DNA of 64,000 bases from a bacterium. Lineage in GTDB: Bacteria; Chloroflexota; Anaerolineae; Caldilineales; Caldilineaceae. Where the stretch lies: contig WGMT01000005.1 of NCBI GenBank assembly GCA_016124945.1, positions 1-64,000 of the forward strand. Direction: 5' to 3'. Below the pieces are notes generated by a model that had not been told where the DNA came from, did not search any database, and saw only the letters and a program-made list of their open reading frames with translations. A program made the translations under genes and the position numbers. Of this stretch, positions 8,333-17,145 are shown in pieces (position 1 is the first letter of the stretch; each line of letters opens with the position of its first letter).

Positions 8333-8547
8333 TTTCTGAACATCCTGAAATTCCTGTAATCCGTGTCCAAAATCGTTTCTGAACATCCTGAAATTCCTGT
8401 AATCTGTGTCCAAAATCGTTTCTGAAATTCCTGAAATTCCTGTAATCCGTGTCCAAAATCGTTTCTGAACATCCTGAAATTCCTGTAATCCGTGTCCAAA
8501 ATCGTTTCTGAAATTCCTGAAATTCCTGTAATCCGTGTCCAAATCTC
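8333..8547. repeat. 43-bp tandem repeat, five copies
   Basis: Units start at 8333, 8376, 8419, 8462 and 8505, a constant 43-bp period. Each contains TTTCTGAA, CCTGAAATTCCTGTAAT and CCGTGTCCAAAATCG. Units differ mainly by CATCCTG versus ATTCCTG after TTTCTGAA, in partial alternation. The array ends 18 bp before the molybdoenzyme ATG. The words ATCCGTGTCC recur in the hairpin at 51268-51343. Confidence 0.9.
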
Positions 8548-8564
8548 TGCGTCGAGGAGATCCC

Positions 8565-9197
8565 ATGCGTCTCGAAAACCCATTCAAAAAAGTAGAACGC
8601 CTGAAGCGGGTCAAGAACGTCCCTGGCGAAAACCCAGACGATCGCGTCCCGCCCGGTCAGTTCCTCACCGATCGCTTTCCAGTGCTCACCTACGGCAGCA
8701 CCCCCCATTACCAAGACCTGACAAGCTGGGATCTGCACGTCTTCGGCCTCGTAGCGGAAGAAAAACGCTTCTCGTGGCAGGACCTCATGGAGATGGCCAC
8801 CAACGAACAGACTGTGGACATTCACTGCGTCACCCGTTGGAGCAAGCTCGACACCACGTGGACAGGCATCCCTTGGCAGCAGTTCATTGAGCAACTCGGC
8901 GTCCACCCCGACGCCACCCATGTTATGGTCCACTGTGAGCAGGGATATACCACCAACGTGAGCCTCGACGTCCTCGACGACGACGATACCATGCTCGCCT
9001 ATCTCTACGAAGGCAAGCCGATTGAGCCGGATCACGGCTACCCGATGCGCCTGCTCGTGCCCAAGAAATATTTTTGGAAGAGCGCCAAGTGGATCCGCGG
9101 CTTTGAGTTTATGCGCGGCGACACCCCCGGCTTCTGGGAACGTCACGGCTACCACATGGAAGGCGACCCCTGGCTCGAAGAACGCTTCGGCTGGTGA
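8565..9197 (+). CDS. Sulfite-oxidase-fold molybdopterin-dependent oxidoreductase
   Basis: 210 aa from ATG 8565, preceded by GAGGAG; a GTG ten codons earlier lies inside the tandem repeat and is unlikely. It corresponds to the molybdopterin domain of the sulfite oxidase/YedY family. The Cys in DIHCVTRWS is the expected molybdenum ligand, and the domain closes with [17 protein letters not shown], typical of the fold. No Tat or Sec signal and no haem or dimerisation domain, so a cytoplasmic single-domain enzyme is likely. Substrate unknown; no partner subunit adjoins. Confidence 0.85.
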   Translation: MRLENPFKKVERLKRVKNVPGENPDDRVPPGQFLTDRFPVLTYGSTPHYQDLTSWDLHVFGLVAEEKRFSWQDLMEMATNEQTVDIHCVTRWSKLDTTWTGIPWQQFIEQLGVHPDATHVMVHCEQGYTTNVSLDVLDDDDTMLAYLYEGKPIEPDHGYPMRLLVPKKYFWKSAKWIRGFEFMRGDTPGFWERHGYHMEGDPWLEERFGW

Positions 9198-9308
9198 TCC
9201 ACCTGCCCTGACGCATCCACGACCGGTGATTGACAAGAGAAACTTTCTCTCCTGAAAGCCAATCCAAATTACCGGCGCGCTGCGTTTATCTCTGTACCTG
9301 ACTCGAAG

Positions 9309-9345
9309 GGACTCCCTGACCGAACCAAGCGGGAGTCCTTTTTTT
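9309..9345 (+). terminator. Rho-independent terminator
   Basis: The stem GGACTCCC (9309-9316) pairs with GGGAGTCC (9331-9338), followed by an eight-T tract. It separates the molybdoenzyme from the riboflavin-type fusion gene. Confidence 0.85.
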
Positions 9346-9431
9346 ACCTGGTATCCCCGAACCCCCACGGCCACCCAGTACAAGTCCAACACCGGAACAC
9401 CGTTCCGCAATGTGCAGACTGGATCTACACT

Positions 9432-10847
9432 ATGTTCAATGCACCCCAAACCAGCGAAACAACCTGCAACACAGATCAGCCCATTGCATTCAATTGCACT
9501 AGCAGCGCGCGCATCCCCACCACCGAAGGGGACTTTTCGCTGCGCTACTACCGCAACAACCTCGATAACAAAGAGCACCTCGCCCTCGTCTTCGGCGACG
9601 TGACCGGCGGGGAGAATGTCCTCGTGCGGGTGCACTCAGAGTGCTTCACCGGCGACGTGCTCGGTTCCCTGCGCTGTGATTGTGGACCACAACTACACAG
9701 CGCCATGCGCGCCATTGCCGAAAACGGGCGCGGCGTCATCATCTACCTGCGCCAGGAAGGCCGCGGCATCGGCCTGGAACAGAAACTACGCGCCTACAAC
9801 CTGCAAGACGAAGGCTACGACACCGTCGACGCCAACCTGCTCCTTGGTCATCAGGCCGACGAACGCAACTACCTGCCCGCCGCTTATATCGTCCACGACC
9901 TCAAACTGCAATCGATCCGCCTGCTCACCAACAACCCAGCTAAGATCGAAGGGCTGCGCGACCTGGGCATCAACGTCGTTGACCGTGTCCCCGTTGTCAC
10001 GCCGCCCAACGAACAGAACGCCGGCTATTTACAGACCAAAGTGGATCGGATGCGCCACCTGCTCGACATTGCCCCCAATGCCACCGAAAAGCTTGTCGCA
10101 CCCGAAGAGAGCCACCCGCAGGTGAGCCACGCCCATCTTTTCGCAGCCCTGCGCGCCCAAGCAGTTGACCACCACCAACGCACAGGACGGCCCCTGGTCA
10201 CCCTAAGTTACGCCCAAAGCCTCGACGGCTCCATCACAGCACAACCCGGTGAACCTTTCGCCATCAGCTCCACCGAATCGCTGCAATGGACACACGCCCT
10301 GCGCGCCGCCCACGACGCCATCCTCGTCGGCATCGGCACCGTCCTCGCCGACGATCCCACCCTCACCGTCCGCTTCGCCCAGGGGCAAAACCCACAGCCT
10401 ATCGTCGTCGATTCCCATTTGCGCCTGCCACCCAACGCCAAAGTGCTGCAAAAACACCCAACACTCTGGGTCGCCGGTACACACGCTACACCCGAACAAC
10501 GCAGCCGACTCAACGGCACGCGCCTTAACGGCGCCCAGATCCTCGAACTGCCTGCCACCGCTGGCGGACAGGTGAATCTCGACGCCCTATTCGCCGAACT
10601 TGGCCGTCGAGGCGTACAAAGCATCATGGTCGAAGGCGGTGCGCAGATCATCACCAACATCTGGCAGCAAAAACTGGCGCAGAACGCCGTCATCACCATC
10701 GCCCCCATTTTGCTCGGTGGGCTGCACTCGGTGAGCGCACCCCTTTTCAGCGCCAACGGCAATGGGCTTCACTTCCCCCGCCTCAACCGCACGCAGACCT
10801 TCCGCGCCGGTGAAGACACCATCATCTGGGGATCTATCGGCGAATGA
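9432..10847 (+). CDS. GTP cyclohydrolase II fused to RibD-type pyrimidine reductase
   Basis: 471 aa in two domains. Residues about 20-215 are GTP cyclohydrolase II (RibA): zinc ligands in SECFTGDVLGSLRCDCG and the RQEGRGIGLEQKL loop. Residues about 245-470 are a RibD-C/dihydrofolate-reductase-like reductase: SYAQSLDGSITA, VGIGTVLADDPTLTVR, MVEGGAQII. Neither the RibB synthase domain that often accompanies RibA nor the RibD deaminase domain is present. The next gene overlaps by 4 bp (ATGA), and a PTPS-like gene, glycosyltransferase and methyltransferase follow. The unit may serve a pterin- or pyrimidine-derived product rather than bulk riboflavin; this is inference. Confidence 0.85.
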   Translation: MFNAPQTSETTCNTDQPIAFNCTSSARIPTTEGDFSLRYYRNNLDNKEHLALVFGDVTGGENVLVRVHSECFTGDVLGSLRCDCGPQLHSAMRAIAENGRGVIIYLRQEGRGIGLEQKLRAYNLQDEGYDTVDANLLLGHQADERNYLPAAYIVHDLKLQSIRLLTNNPAKIEGLRDLGINVVDRVPVVTPPNEQNAGYLQTKVDRMRHLLDIAPNATEKLVAPEESHPQVSHAHLFAALRAQAVDHHQRTGRPLVTLSYAQSLDGSITAQPGEPFAISSTESLQWTHALRAAHDAILVGIGTVLADDPTLTVRFAQGQNPQPIVVDSHLRLPPNAKVLQKHPTLWVAGTHATPEQRSRLNGTRLNGAQILELPATAGGQVNLDALFAELGRRGVQSIMVEGGAQIITNIWQQKLAQNAVITIAPILLGGLHSVSAPLFSANGNGLHFPRLNRTQTFRAGEDTIIWGSIGE

Positions 10848-11863
10848 CCGCACACCGACAATCACTCTATTTCACCGCGCCCCACACTGTGGAGGTGCGC
10901 AGTGAACAGATCCCCGCGCCACAGGACGACGAAGTTCTGGTGCAGACGCGTATCTCGGCCATCAGCCCGGGCACCGAAATGCTCTTTTACCGCGGCCAGA
11001 TCCCCGAAGGAATGGCCGCCGACAGCACCATCGCCGCCCTCTCCGGCGGCGTCGCCTACCCATTTAAATATGGCTATGCCTGTGTGGGCGAGGTGATAGA
11101 AACCGGCGCGCATGTCGATCCATCCTGGCGCGGGCGACGCGTCTTCGCCTTCCATCCACACGAAAGCCACTTCTGCGCCCGCCCCCACACCCTGATCCCC
11201 GTGCCCGCGGACCTGCCCACCCACGCCGCTGCCCTATTGCCCAACGTGGAAACCGCCGTCAATTTTCTTTTAGATGGACGGCCCTTGGTTGGTGAAAGCG
11301 TCGTCGTCTTCGGCCTGGGCGTTGTCGGGTTATTGACCACAGCCGTAGTCGCCCGCTTCCCCCTGGCCACCCTCGTCGCCGTGGACCCGCTTGCAGCGCG
11401 CCGCGATCTGGCTACGTCCTTGGGCGCGACTGCCGTCCTCGATCCCACGGCGACGTCATTTCTTTCCGACGTCGAAACCATTTTGGGCGATGCCGGTGCG
11501 GATCTCGTCTACGAACTCTCGGGCAACCCCGCCGCATTGGATCAGGCCATTGCCGTCACCGGCTACAGTGGACGCATCATCGTCGGCTCGTGGTACGGAG
11601 ACAAACGCACCGCGCTCAACCTGGGCGGCGACTTCCACCGCAGCCGCATCCAGATCCAGAGCAGCCAGGTCAGCACCGTCACCCCGTCCCTGGCCGGGCG
11701 CTGGGACAAAGCCCGCCGTCTCAACGTCGCCTGGTCTATGCTCGGCACACTGCCCATGGACAAACTCATTACCCACCGCACCCCCTTCGCCGCCGCCGCG
11801 GACGCGTACGCCTTGATCGCGACCCAGCCCGAAGCGTGTGTGCAGGTGTTATTGGAATTTTAG
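10844..11863 (+). CDS. Medium-chain dehydrogenase/reductase, zinc-less type
   Basis: 339 aa. The GroES-like N-terminal domain has AISPGTEMLFYRGQIP in place of the usual catalytic Cys motif, and the four-Cys structural zinc lobe is missing, as in BchC-like MDR proteins. The Rossmann domain shows VVVFGLGVVGLL near residue 150. The ATG overlaps the stop of the preceding fusion gene by 4 bp, so translation is coupled and a role in the same pathway is likely. The substrate cannot be told from sequence. Confidence 0.8.
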   Translation: MTAHRQSLYFTAPHTVEVRSEQIPAPQDDEVLVQTRISAISPGTEMLFYRGQIPEGMAADSTIAALSGGVAYPFKYGYACVGEVIETGAHVDPSWRGRRVFAFHPHESHFCARPHTLIPVPADLPTHAAALLPNVETAVNFLLDGRPLVGESVVVFGLGVVGLLTTAVVARFPLATLVAVDPLAARRDLATSLGATAVLDPTATSFLSDVETILGDAGADLVYELSGNPAALDQAIAVTGYSGRIIVGSWYGDKRTALNLGGDFHRSRIQIQSSQVSTVTPSLAGRWDKARRLNVAWSMLGTLPMDKLITHRTPFAAAADAYALIATQPEACVQVLLEF

Positions 11864-11867
11864 CGAC

Positions 11868-12065
11868 TGGGGATCGGGGATTGGGTGGAGTATGTTGGTA
11901 GAGAAGTGGGGATGTTTTGTGGTTGAGTGATGATGGGAGGATGGGATGATGGCGCGCAAAGCGGGGACTCGTCGAGATCCATCATCACATCATCACTCAA
12001 CCACAAAACACACCAATTCCCTGTCAACACACCCTACCCAATCCCCAGTCCCCGATCCCCAATCC
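11868..12065. repeat. Nested intergenic hairpin element, copy 2
   Basis: Outer G-rich words (GGGGATCGGGGATTGGGTGG, 11873-11888) face CCCAATCCCCAGTCCCCGAT at about 12039-12060. The inner perfect 22-bp hairpin lies at 11914-11935 with 11988-12009. The layout and the GGGTGGAG..TGTTG word match the element at 1205-1395. It interrupts an otherwise tight gene row. Confidence 0.65.
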
Positions 12066-12093
12066 CTCACTCTCCACCCGAAAGGACACTCTC

Positions 12094-12474
12094 ATGTACA
12101 CCCTCGCCGTTCAACGCGACTTTGTGGCCCAGCACTTCCTGATTGGGGGAGATTGGGGCGCGGAGAATTTCTGGCATTCGCATCACTACCGCCTCGAACT
12201 GCAACTCGAAGGCGCAGATCTCGACCAACACGGCTACCTCGTGGACATCGTCCACGTGGAAGAACTCCTGGCCCAGGTCGTAACCCAGTACAAAGACAAA
12301 ACCCTCAACGAACTGCCCGCATTCGCCGGCCTCAACCCCAGCATCGAGCACTTCTGCCGCATCGTCGCCACCTGGTTTTCCGATCAACTCAACGGCCCCA
12401 ACATCTCCGCGCTCACGGTGAAGATTTGGGAGAACAATATCGCGTGGGCGGCGTACCGCGTGAGGAGGGATTAG
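12094..12474 (+). CDS. 6-pyruvoyl-tetrahydropterin synthase-like protein (PTPS-III-like, Glu for Cys)
   Basis: 126 aa, the family's usual length. The zinc site is His14 (DFVAQHF), His28 and His30 (ENFWHSHHY). The position four residues before His28, normally the catalytic Cys of PTPS and QueD, is Glu24. A Glu there is known from the PTPS-III subgroup, which makes 6-hydroxymethyl-dihydropterin from dihydroneopterin triphosphate. Neighbours are GTP cyclohydrolase II, a reductase, a glycosyltransferase and a methyltransferase, pointing to a modified pterin or related product; this is inference. A GAAAGGAC ribosome site precedes the ATG. Confidence 0.75.
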   Translation: MYTLAVQRDFVAQHFLIGGDWGAENFWHSHHYRLELQLEGADLDQHGYLVDIVHVEELLAQVVTQYKDKTLNELPAFAGLNPSIEHFCRIVATWFSDQLNGPNISALTVKIWENNIAWAAYRVRRD

Positions 12475-12486
12475 GGACTGAGCACC

Positions 12487-13578
12487 ATGCGCATCGCCCT
12501 CATCATCTACGGCTCCCTTAATACCCTCTCCGGCGGCTATCTCTATGACCGCCAATTGGTGACACACTTGCGCCAGGCCGGCGACGAGGTGGAGATCATC
12601 TCGTTGCCCTGGCGCAACTACCCGCGCCACCTGGCCGACAACACAGATCGCGATCTGCTGCGCCGCTTGCGCACCCTCAACGTGGATCTGCTGCTGCAAG
12701 ACGAGCTCAACCACCCCTCGCTCTGGTGGATCAACCAACGGCTACGCAGAGACGTCGACTATCCCATCGTTAGCATCGTGCACCACCTGCGCGCCGACGA
12801 GGAACACCCACCGCTGTGGATGCCGCTCTACCGCTGGGTGGAACGCCGCTACCTGCACACCCTCGATGCCGCCATCTACAACAGTGAAAGCACCCGCCGC
12901 GCCGTCACCGCGCTGGTGGGGAGAGCGATCCCCGGCGTGGTGGCGCTGCCCGCCGCCGATCACCTGCGCCCCCCCGCCGCCGAGGACGTAGCCACGCTGC
13001 TCGAACGCCGCCACAGCGAAAAACCGCTGCGCCTGCTCTCGCTGGGCACCGTCATGCCGCGCAAGGGCATTCACCACCTGCTGGCGGTGCTGGCGCGGCT
13101 CCCGCTGGAAAGCTGGACGCTGGACGTGGTCGGCTCGCTCACCGTCGATCCTGGCTACGCCGCCCAACTGCGCCGCCAGATCGCCGAACTGGGATTGGCC
13201 GACAACGTCCACCTACGCGGCCGCCTCAACGACGACGACGTGGTCGATGTGTTGCGGCGCAGCCACGCCCTGGCGCTGCTCTCGTTTGAAGGCTTCGGCA
13301 TCGCCTTCCTCGAAGCCATGAGCTTCGGCCTGCCTGTCATCGCCGCCCGCACCGGCGCCGCCCCCGATCTCATTGCCGAGGGCGTCAACGGGTTTTTGGT
13401 AGACCAAAACGATCTTGCCGCCGCCGCAGCCAAAATCGCGTTGGTGATCGACCCCGCCCGCCGCACCAAAATGGGACAAGCGGCCCGTCGCCGTTTCGAG
13501 CAACACCCAACGTGGACAGAAAGCGCAGCCCGCGCCCGCGCCTTCCTCCAATCCCTGCTCACCAAGGACAGACCATGA
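12487..13578 (+). CDS. GT4-family glycosyltransferase
   Basis: 363 aa GT-B protein. The donor-binding C-terminal half has SLGTVMPRKGIHHLLAVL, then EGFGIAFLEAMSFGLPVI with the E-x7-E retaining-enzyme motif and TGAAPDLI. No signal peptide or membrane helix, so cytoplasmic. It starts 12 bp after the PTPS-like gene and overlaps the methyltransferase by 4 bp, so it probably glycosylates the product of this unit. Sugar donor and acceptor unknown. Confidence 0.88.
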   Translation: MRIALIIYGSLNTLSGGYLYDRQLVTHLRQAGDEVEIISLPWRNYPRHLADNTDRDLLRRLRTLNVDLLLQDELNHPSLWWINQRLRRDVDYPIVSIVHHLRADEEHPPLWMPLYRWVERRYLHTLDAAIYNSESTRRAVTALVGRAIPGVVALPAADHLRPPAAEDVATLLERRHSEKPLRLLSLGTVMPRKGIHHLLAVLARLPLESWTLDVVGSLTVDPGYAAQLRRQIAELGLADNVHLRGRLNDDDVVDVLRRSHALALLSFEGFGIAFLEAMSFGLPVIAARTGAAPDLIAEGVNGFLVDQNDLAAAAAKIALVIDPARRTKMGQAARRRFEQHPTWTESAARARAFLQSLLTKDRP

Positions 13579-14501
13579 CCGAAGAAATGTCATTTCTGCG
13601 CTACCTGGCCGCCAAAAAGCCCATCGACGACCGTTCGCTCAACCAACACGTCTGGCGCACATTGACCGACGAGATCACGGCCCGTCGCAAAAGAGATGGG
13701 CGTCTGCGTGTCCTCGAAATTGGGGCTGGCAGCGGCACCATGATCGAACGCATGCTCGCCGTCGGGTTGCTCACCAGCGTCGACTACACCGCCGTCGATC
13801 TCTGGCCCGAAGGGGTCGATGCCATCCCTGCGCGGCTGGCGGCATGGGCCAACACACAGGGATGGACGATCACCCAGGGCGGCGGCGAGATCGTCCTCAC
13901 GTCGCCGGACGGTACGGGCGATGTGCATGTGCGCACCGTCAACAGCGACGCCTTGTCCTTTGCCGCGAACGCCGCCAATCACGGCAAGTATGATCTGCTG
14001 GTGGCGCACGCCGTCCTCGACTTGTTCGATATCCGCGAGGCCACACCGTCGTTGCTGCGCACCCTACACGACGACGGCCTATGTTATTTCTCTGTGAATT
14101 TTGACGGGATCACCGCCTTCCTCCCTAGCGTAAACCGTTCCCTAGACGATCAGATCGAGCAGTTGTACCACCGCAGCATGGACGAGCGCATCACCGACGG
14201 CAAGCGGTCGGGCGATCACCGCGCCGGGCGACACCTGCTGGCGCTACTCCAGCAGATCGGCGTCGACGTCCTCGCCGCCGGCAGCTCCGATTGGGTTGTC
14301 CACAGCCGTGGCGGCCAATATCCCGGCGACGAAGCCTACTTTTTGCGTCACATCCTCCATTTTGTGGAAAGCACCCTCACCGGCCACCCCGAACTGGATG
14401 CAGCGTCCTTTTACCAATGGTTGCAAACCCGCCACGCCCAGATCGACCGCGGAGAGTTGATCTACATTGCGCATCAGATCGATGTGCTGGGGAGGAAGTA
14501 A
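13575..14501 (+). CDS. SAM-dependent methyltransferase
   Basis: 308 aa from the ATG at 13575, which overlaps the glycosyltransferase stop (ATGA). Class I motif VLEIGAGSGTM near residue 45, followed by VDYTAVDLWPEG (motif II acid) and LLVAHAVLDLFD (motif IV region). Last gene of the apparent pathway unit; acceptor unknown. Confidence 0.82.
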   Translation: MTEEMSFLRYLAAKKPIDDRSLNQHVWRTLTDEITARRKRDGRLRVLEIGAGSGTMIERMLAVGLLTSVDYTAVDLWPEGVDAIPARLAAWANTQGWTITQGGGEIVLTSPDGTGDVHVRTVNSDALSFAANAANHGKYDLLVAHAVLDLFDIREATPSLLRTLHDDGLCYFSVNFDGITAFLPSVNRSLDDQIEQLYHRSMDERITDGKRSGDHRAGRHLLALLQQIGVDVLAAGSSDWVVHSRGGQYPGDEAYFLRHILHFVESTLTGHPELDAASFYQWLQTRHAQIDRGELIYIAHQIDVLGRK

Positions 14502-14600
14502 TTCATAATGCGTAATGCGTAATTCGTTAACATCGATCCTGCCCAATCGCAACGATTCGTCGTCTACCAATTACGCATTACGAATTACGCATTACTCCCT
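14502..14600. repeat. Inverted ATTACGCATTA word repeat
   Basis: TAATGCGTAATGCGTAATTCG (from about 14508) is mirrored by CAATTACGCATTACGAATTA (about 14569-14588). The vocabulary matches the spacer at 5297-5395. It sits between the methyltransferase and the PLD gene. Confidence 0.65.
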
Positions 14601-14666
14601 CCCTGTGCTATATTCTTCGCAATCCCCCCCGTTCTCTTCAACCAAATCTACATACGGAGCCATGCG

Positions 14667-16175
14667 ATGCACCATCGAATTTCGAGCTGGCTGATCGGCA
14701 TTTGTGTCTGTTTTGGTTTCTTCGTTTTTTCGATTCTCCCCGCCCACACCGAGGACAATCCACCCGATCACACAGTTTTTCTGCCCACAGTGCAGCGGAC
14801 CCCGTCGCGCATTGTCATCGCGGCGGCGCACATCGACAGCGCCCGCAGCGGCGAACCCGACGAGGCGATCCTGCTCTGGAATCTGGACGGGCAGCCCCAG
14901 GCGCTGGCCGGCTGGCGTCTGCGCGGCAATGGACGCACCGCCGTCGCGCCACCCGATTTCCCGTTGACAATCCCGGCTCACGGCTCGATCTGGTGCGCCA
15001 AGGAAGCAACGGCATTTGCGGCCACATTCGGCTTTCCCCCCGCCTGCGAGTGGACAGACAGCGATCCCAACGTCCCCGATCTCGTGGACGGCGTCCCCGC
15101 GCTCACAAATACAGGTGGGGTCATCCAACTGTTCGCGCCCGACGGCACAGTGATCGACACGTTGCTCTACGGCAACACATCCGCCACAGCAAATGGGTGG
15201 ACAGGTGCGGCGGCGCAGCTTTACAGCCGCGGCGTCATCCCTGCTCAAGGACAGGTGTGGCGGCGCAAGGTTGACCCGGCAACACAGTCGCCCGTGGACA
15301 GTGATCGCGCCACAGACTGGGCAAGCGATCTCAACGACCTGGTATGGGGACGGCAAGTCTACTTTCCCGGCTGGCGGCTCTGGCAAGAAGTGGTACCGCA
15401 CGAAGCAGTGCCAAGTTGGGCAAATACCACCGTCGCTGTTGGCCCAGACGGACTTTACACGCACGTGGCGGCTGTCCTCGGCGCGGCGACAGAGCGTGTG
15501 GATCTGGCGATCTACACCTTCGAGCACCCGCCATTGGCGCAACTGCTGGCGGAACGAGCGCGGCAAGGCGTGCGCGTACGCCTGCTCGTAGACGGATCGC
15601 CGGCGGGTGGGGTGGATGATTTGCAGCGCTGGTGTCTGGCGCAGATGGCGGCAGCGGGTGTGGAAATTTTGTGGATGGACGAACGAGATGATGCGCCCGC
15701 GGGCTACCGTCCGCGCTACCGGTTCCTCCACACCAAGTACGCCATTGTGGACGGACGTATGGCACTGGTAGGCAGCGAAAATTTCAACCTCGATGCCATG
15801 CCGCTCACCGATGGGACACTTTCCCCACAAGGACGGCGCGGCTTCTACCTGTCTACAGACGCGCCGCCGGTGGTGGCCGAGCTTGAACGCATCTTCGCCG
15901 CCGATTGGCAGCCGAATTGGTCGTACGATCTGCGTCCTTTCGACGCAACGACGGATGGTCCGCCGGCGGAGTTTGCGCTGGAGACAGTACCGGTAGAGGT
16001 GTGGATCGACGCGCCGTTTGCCGAGGCTCTCTCCGCGTCGGGCGAAATGCGGTTCGCCGTCCTCACTGCGCCGGACAATGCCACGCGGCCCGATGCCGCG
16101 ATCCACGCGATCCTGGCACGGGCAGGCGCGGGCGACGAGATCCACTGGGTACAGCTTTACGAACACAAATACTGG
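14667..16175 (+). pseudogene. Secreted phospholipase-D-like protein, 5' part (split by the island)
   Basis: 503 codons of the host gene up to the att core. A signal peptide (WLIGICVCFGFFVFSILPAH, about 7-26) precedes a lamin-tail-like region (about 45-190) and a first PLD domain with the HKD motif HTKYAIVD followed by GSENFN. The reading frame reaches GAA-CAC-AAA-TAC-TGG (EHKYW) at 16175; beyond it the codons are island DNA and add about 32 foreign residues before a stop at 16274. The missing second PLD repeat lies at 50865-51281 in the same frame. Joined, the protein would be 641 aa. An uninterrupted exported nuclease/phospholipase is inferred for the ancestor. Confidence 0.9.
16164..16175. 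other. attL core (12-bp direct repeat CACAAATACTGG)
   Basis: The identical 12 bp occur at 50853-50864. In both places the codons read H-K-Y-W in the PLD frame, so removing everything between restores the gene exactly. The base before the repeat differs (A versus C) and so does the base after it (T versus G), which bounds the core. Confidence 0.92.
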
Positions 16176-16245
16176 TTTTCGTGGTCACAACCAGCAATCT
16201 TCTTGGCTCATCAGAGCGAGAGTACCACTGAAGAAGACAAAGTAG
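16176..16245 (+). other. Displaced 3' end of the island's integrase gene (circular form)
   Basis: In the frame continuing from the recombinase through the core (ACA AAT ACT GGT TTT CGT ...), this stretch encodes 22 codons ending LKKTK and a TAG at 16243-16245. In the excised circle it would be the natural C-terminus of the integrase. In the integrated state it is cut off and read, in another frame, as a junk tail of the PLD fragment. Confidence 0.85.
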
Positions 16246-16294
16246 GACTAGTGGTCCTTGTTTTCCAAGCCTGAGTTATATTGCGATAACACTA

Positions 16295-17135
16295 GGTTCT
16301 GTTGACATTTCATAAGATGAGGTAGTTTGCGATAGAGTTCCTCAATACAGGAGGAAAAATGACAAACTACAAGATCAAAGATGAGCAATGGCCGCGGATC
16401 GTTGAGTTTCTACATAACCATTCGGGCGTTTACGTTGGCAAAGAGGACGAATGCCGCCGCTTTGTGGAAGCAGTCCTCTGGGTTGCCCGAACTGGTGCAC
16501 AATGGCGAGAAGTACCCGATCAATTTGCCAAGTGGAACAGCGTCTACAAGCGTTACGTGCGCTGGTGTGACAAGGATATCTGGCGATGCATGCATGAACA
16601 CTTCGCCCAGGACGCAGACTTGGAATATCTGATTCCAGATAGCACGGTGATTCGAGCCCATCCTTGTGCCGCAGGTGCGTCACAAGAAAAAGGGGGACCA
16701 CCGAACAGGCGCTAAACCGCAGTCGCGGTGGATTCACCACCAAAATCCACGTTGTTGTGGACGGCTTGGGCAATCCCTTGCGCTTCTTGCTGACTGCAGG
16801 AAACCGGCACGATATCACCCAAGCGGCTGCACTGATTGACGGTTACCACCCTGTTTATGTGATTGCCGACCGAGGGTACGATTCAGATGCCTTCGTCGAA
16901 CAGATTGTTGCCAGTCAGGCGGAACCGGTCATTCCATCCCGTAAGCGACGTACGCAGAGTCGCAGCTATGATGCACATCTCTATCGGGAGCGACATCTGG
17001 TCGAATGTTTCATCAATAAACTGAAGTATTACCGTCGTGTCTTTGCTCGTTTCGACAAACTCGCCAGTCGCTATCTCGGTTTCATCTGTCTCGCTGCCAC
17101 TCTCATTTGGCTCAAGTAGAAATGTCAACAGAACC
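16295..17135. mobile_element. IS5-family insertion sequence (IS427-like), complete
   Basis: The terminal inverted repeats are GGTTCTGTTGACATTT at 16295-16310 and its exact complement at 17120-17135, flanked on both sides by TA (target duplication). Length 841 bp. It carries one transposase in two overlapping frames. Confidence 0.88.
16359..17119 (+). CDS. IS5-family DDE transposase, two frames joined by a -1 frameshift
   Basis: The first frame (16359-16715) encodes the N-terminal domain and the first catalytic Asp (LIPDSTVIRAH). The second (visible from 16664 to 17119) continues with VIADRGYDSD (second Asp) and RHLVECFINKLK (Glu). The switch is -1, and A5G5 at 16687-16696 lies in the overlap, a likely slippery site. 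This arrangement is normal for IS427-group elements, so the copy may be active. Confidence 0.85.
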
Positions 17136-17145
17136 TAAAATATCT

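Noticed and set aside
8333..8547. CRISPR array
   Set aside because: The 43-bp units are contiguous with no unique spacers and no cas genes are nearby.
9198..9431. FMN riboswitch before the RibA fusion
   Set aside because: The conserved FMN-aptamer blocks were not found; only a terminator hairpin is present.
8289..9635. 448-codon open frame on the minus strand
   Set aside because: It covers the tandem repeat, where it gives a repeated 43-bp-derived peptide, and the complement of two well-supported plus-strand genes; it has no domain signature.
14592..16166. 524-codon minus-strand frame opposite the PLD gene
   Set aside because: Shadow frame of a GC-rich gene; the plus strand has a signal peptide and HKD motif that span the island junction.
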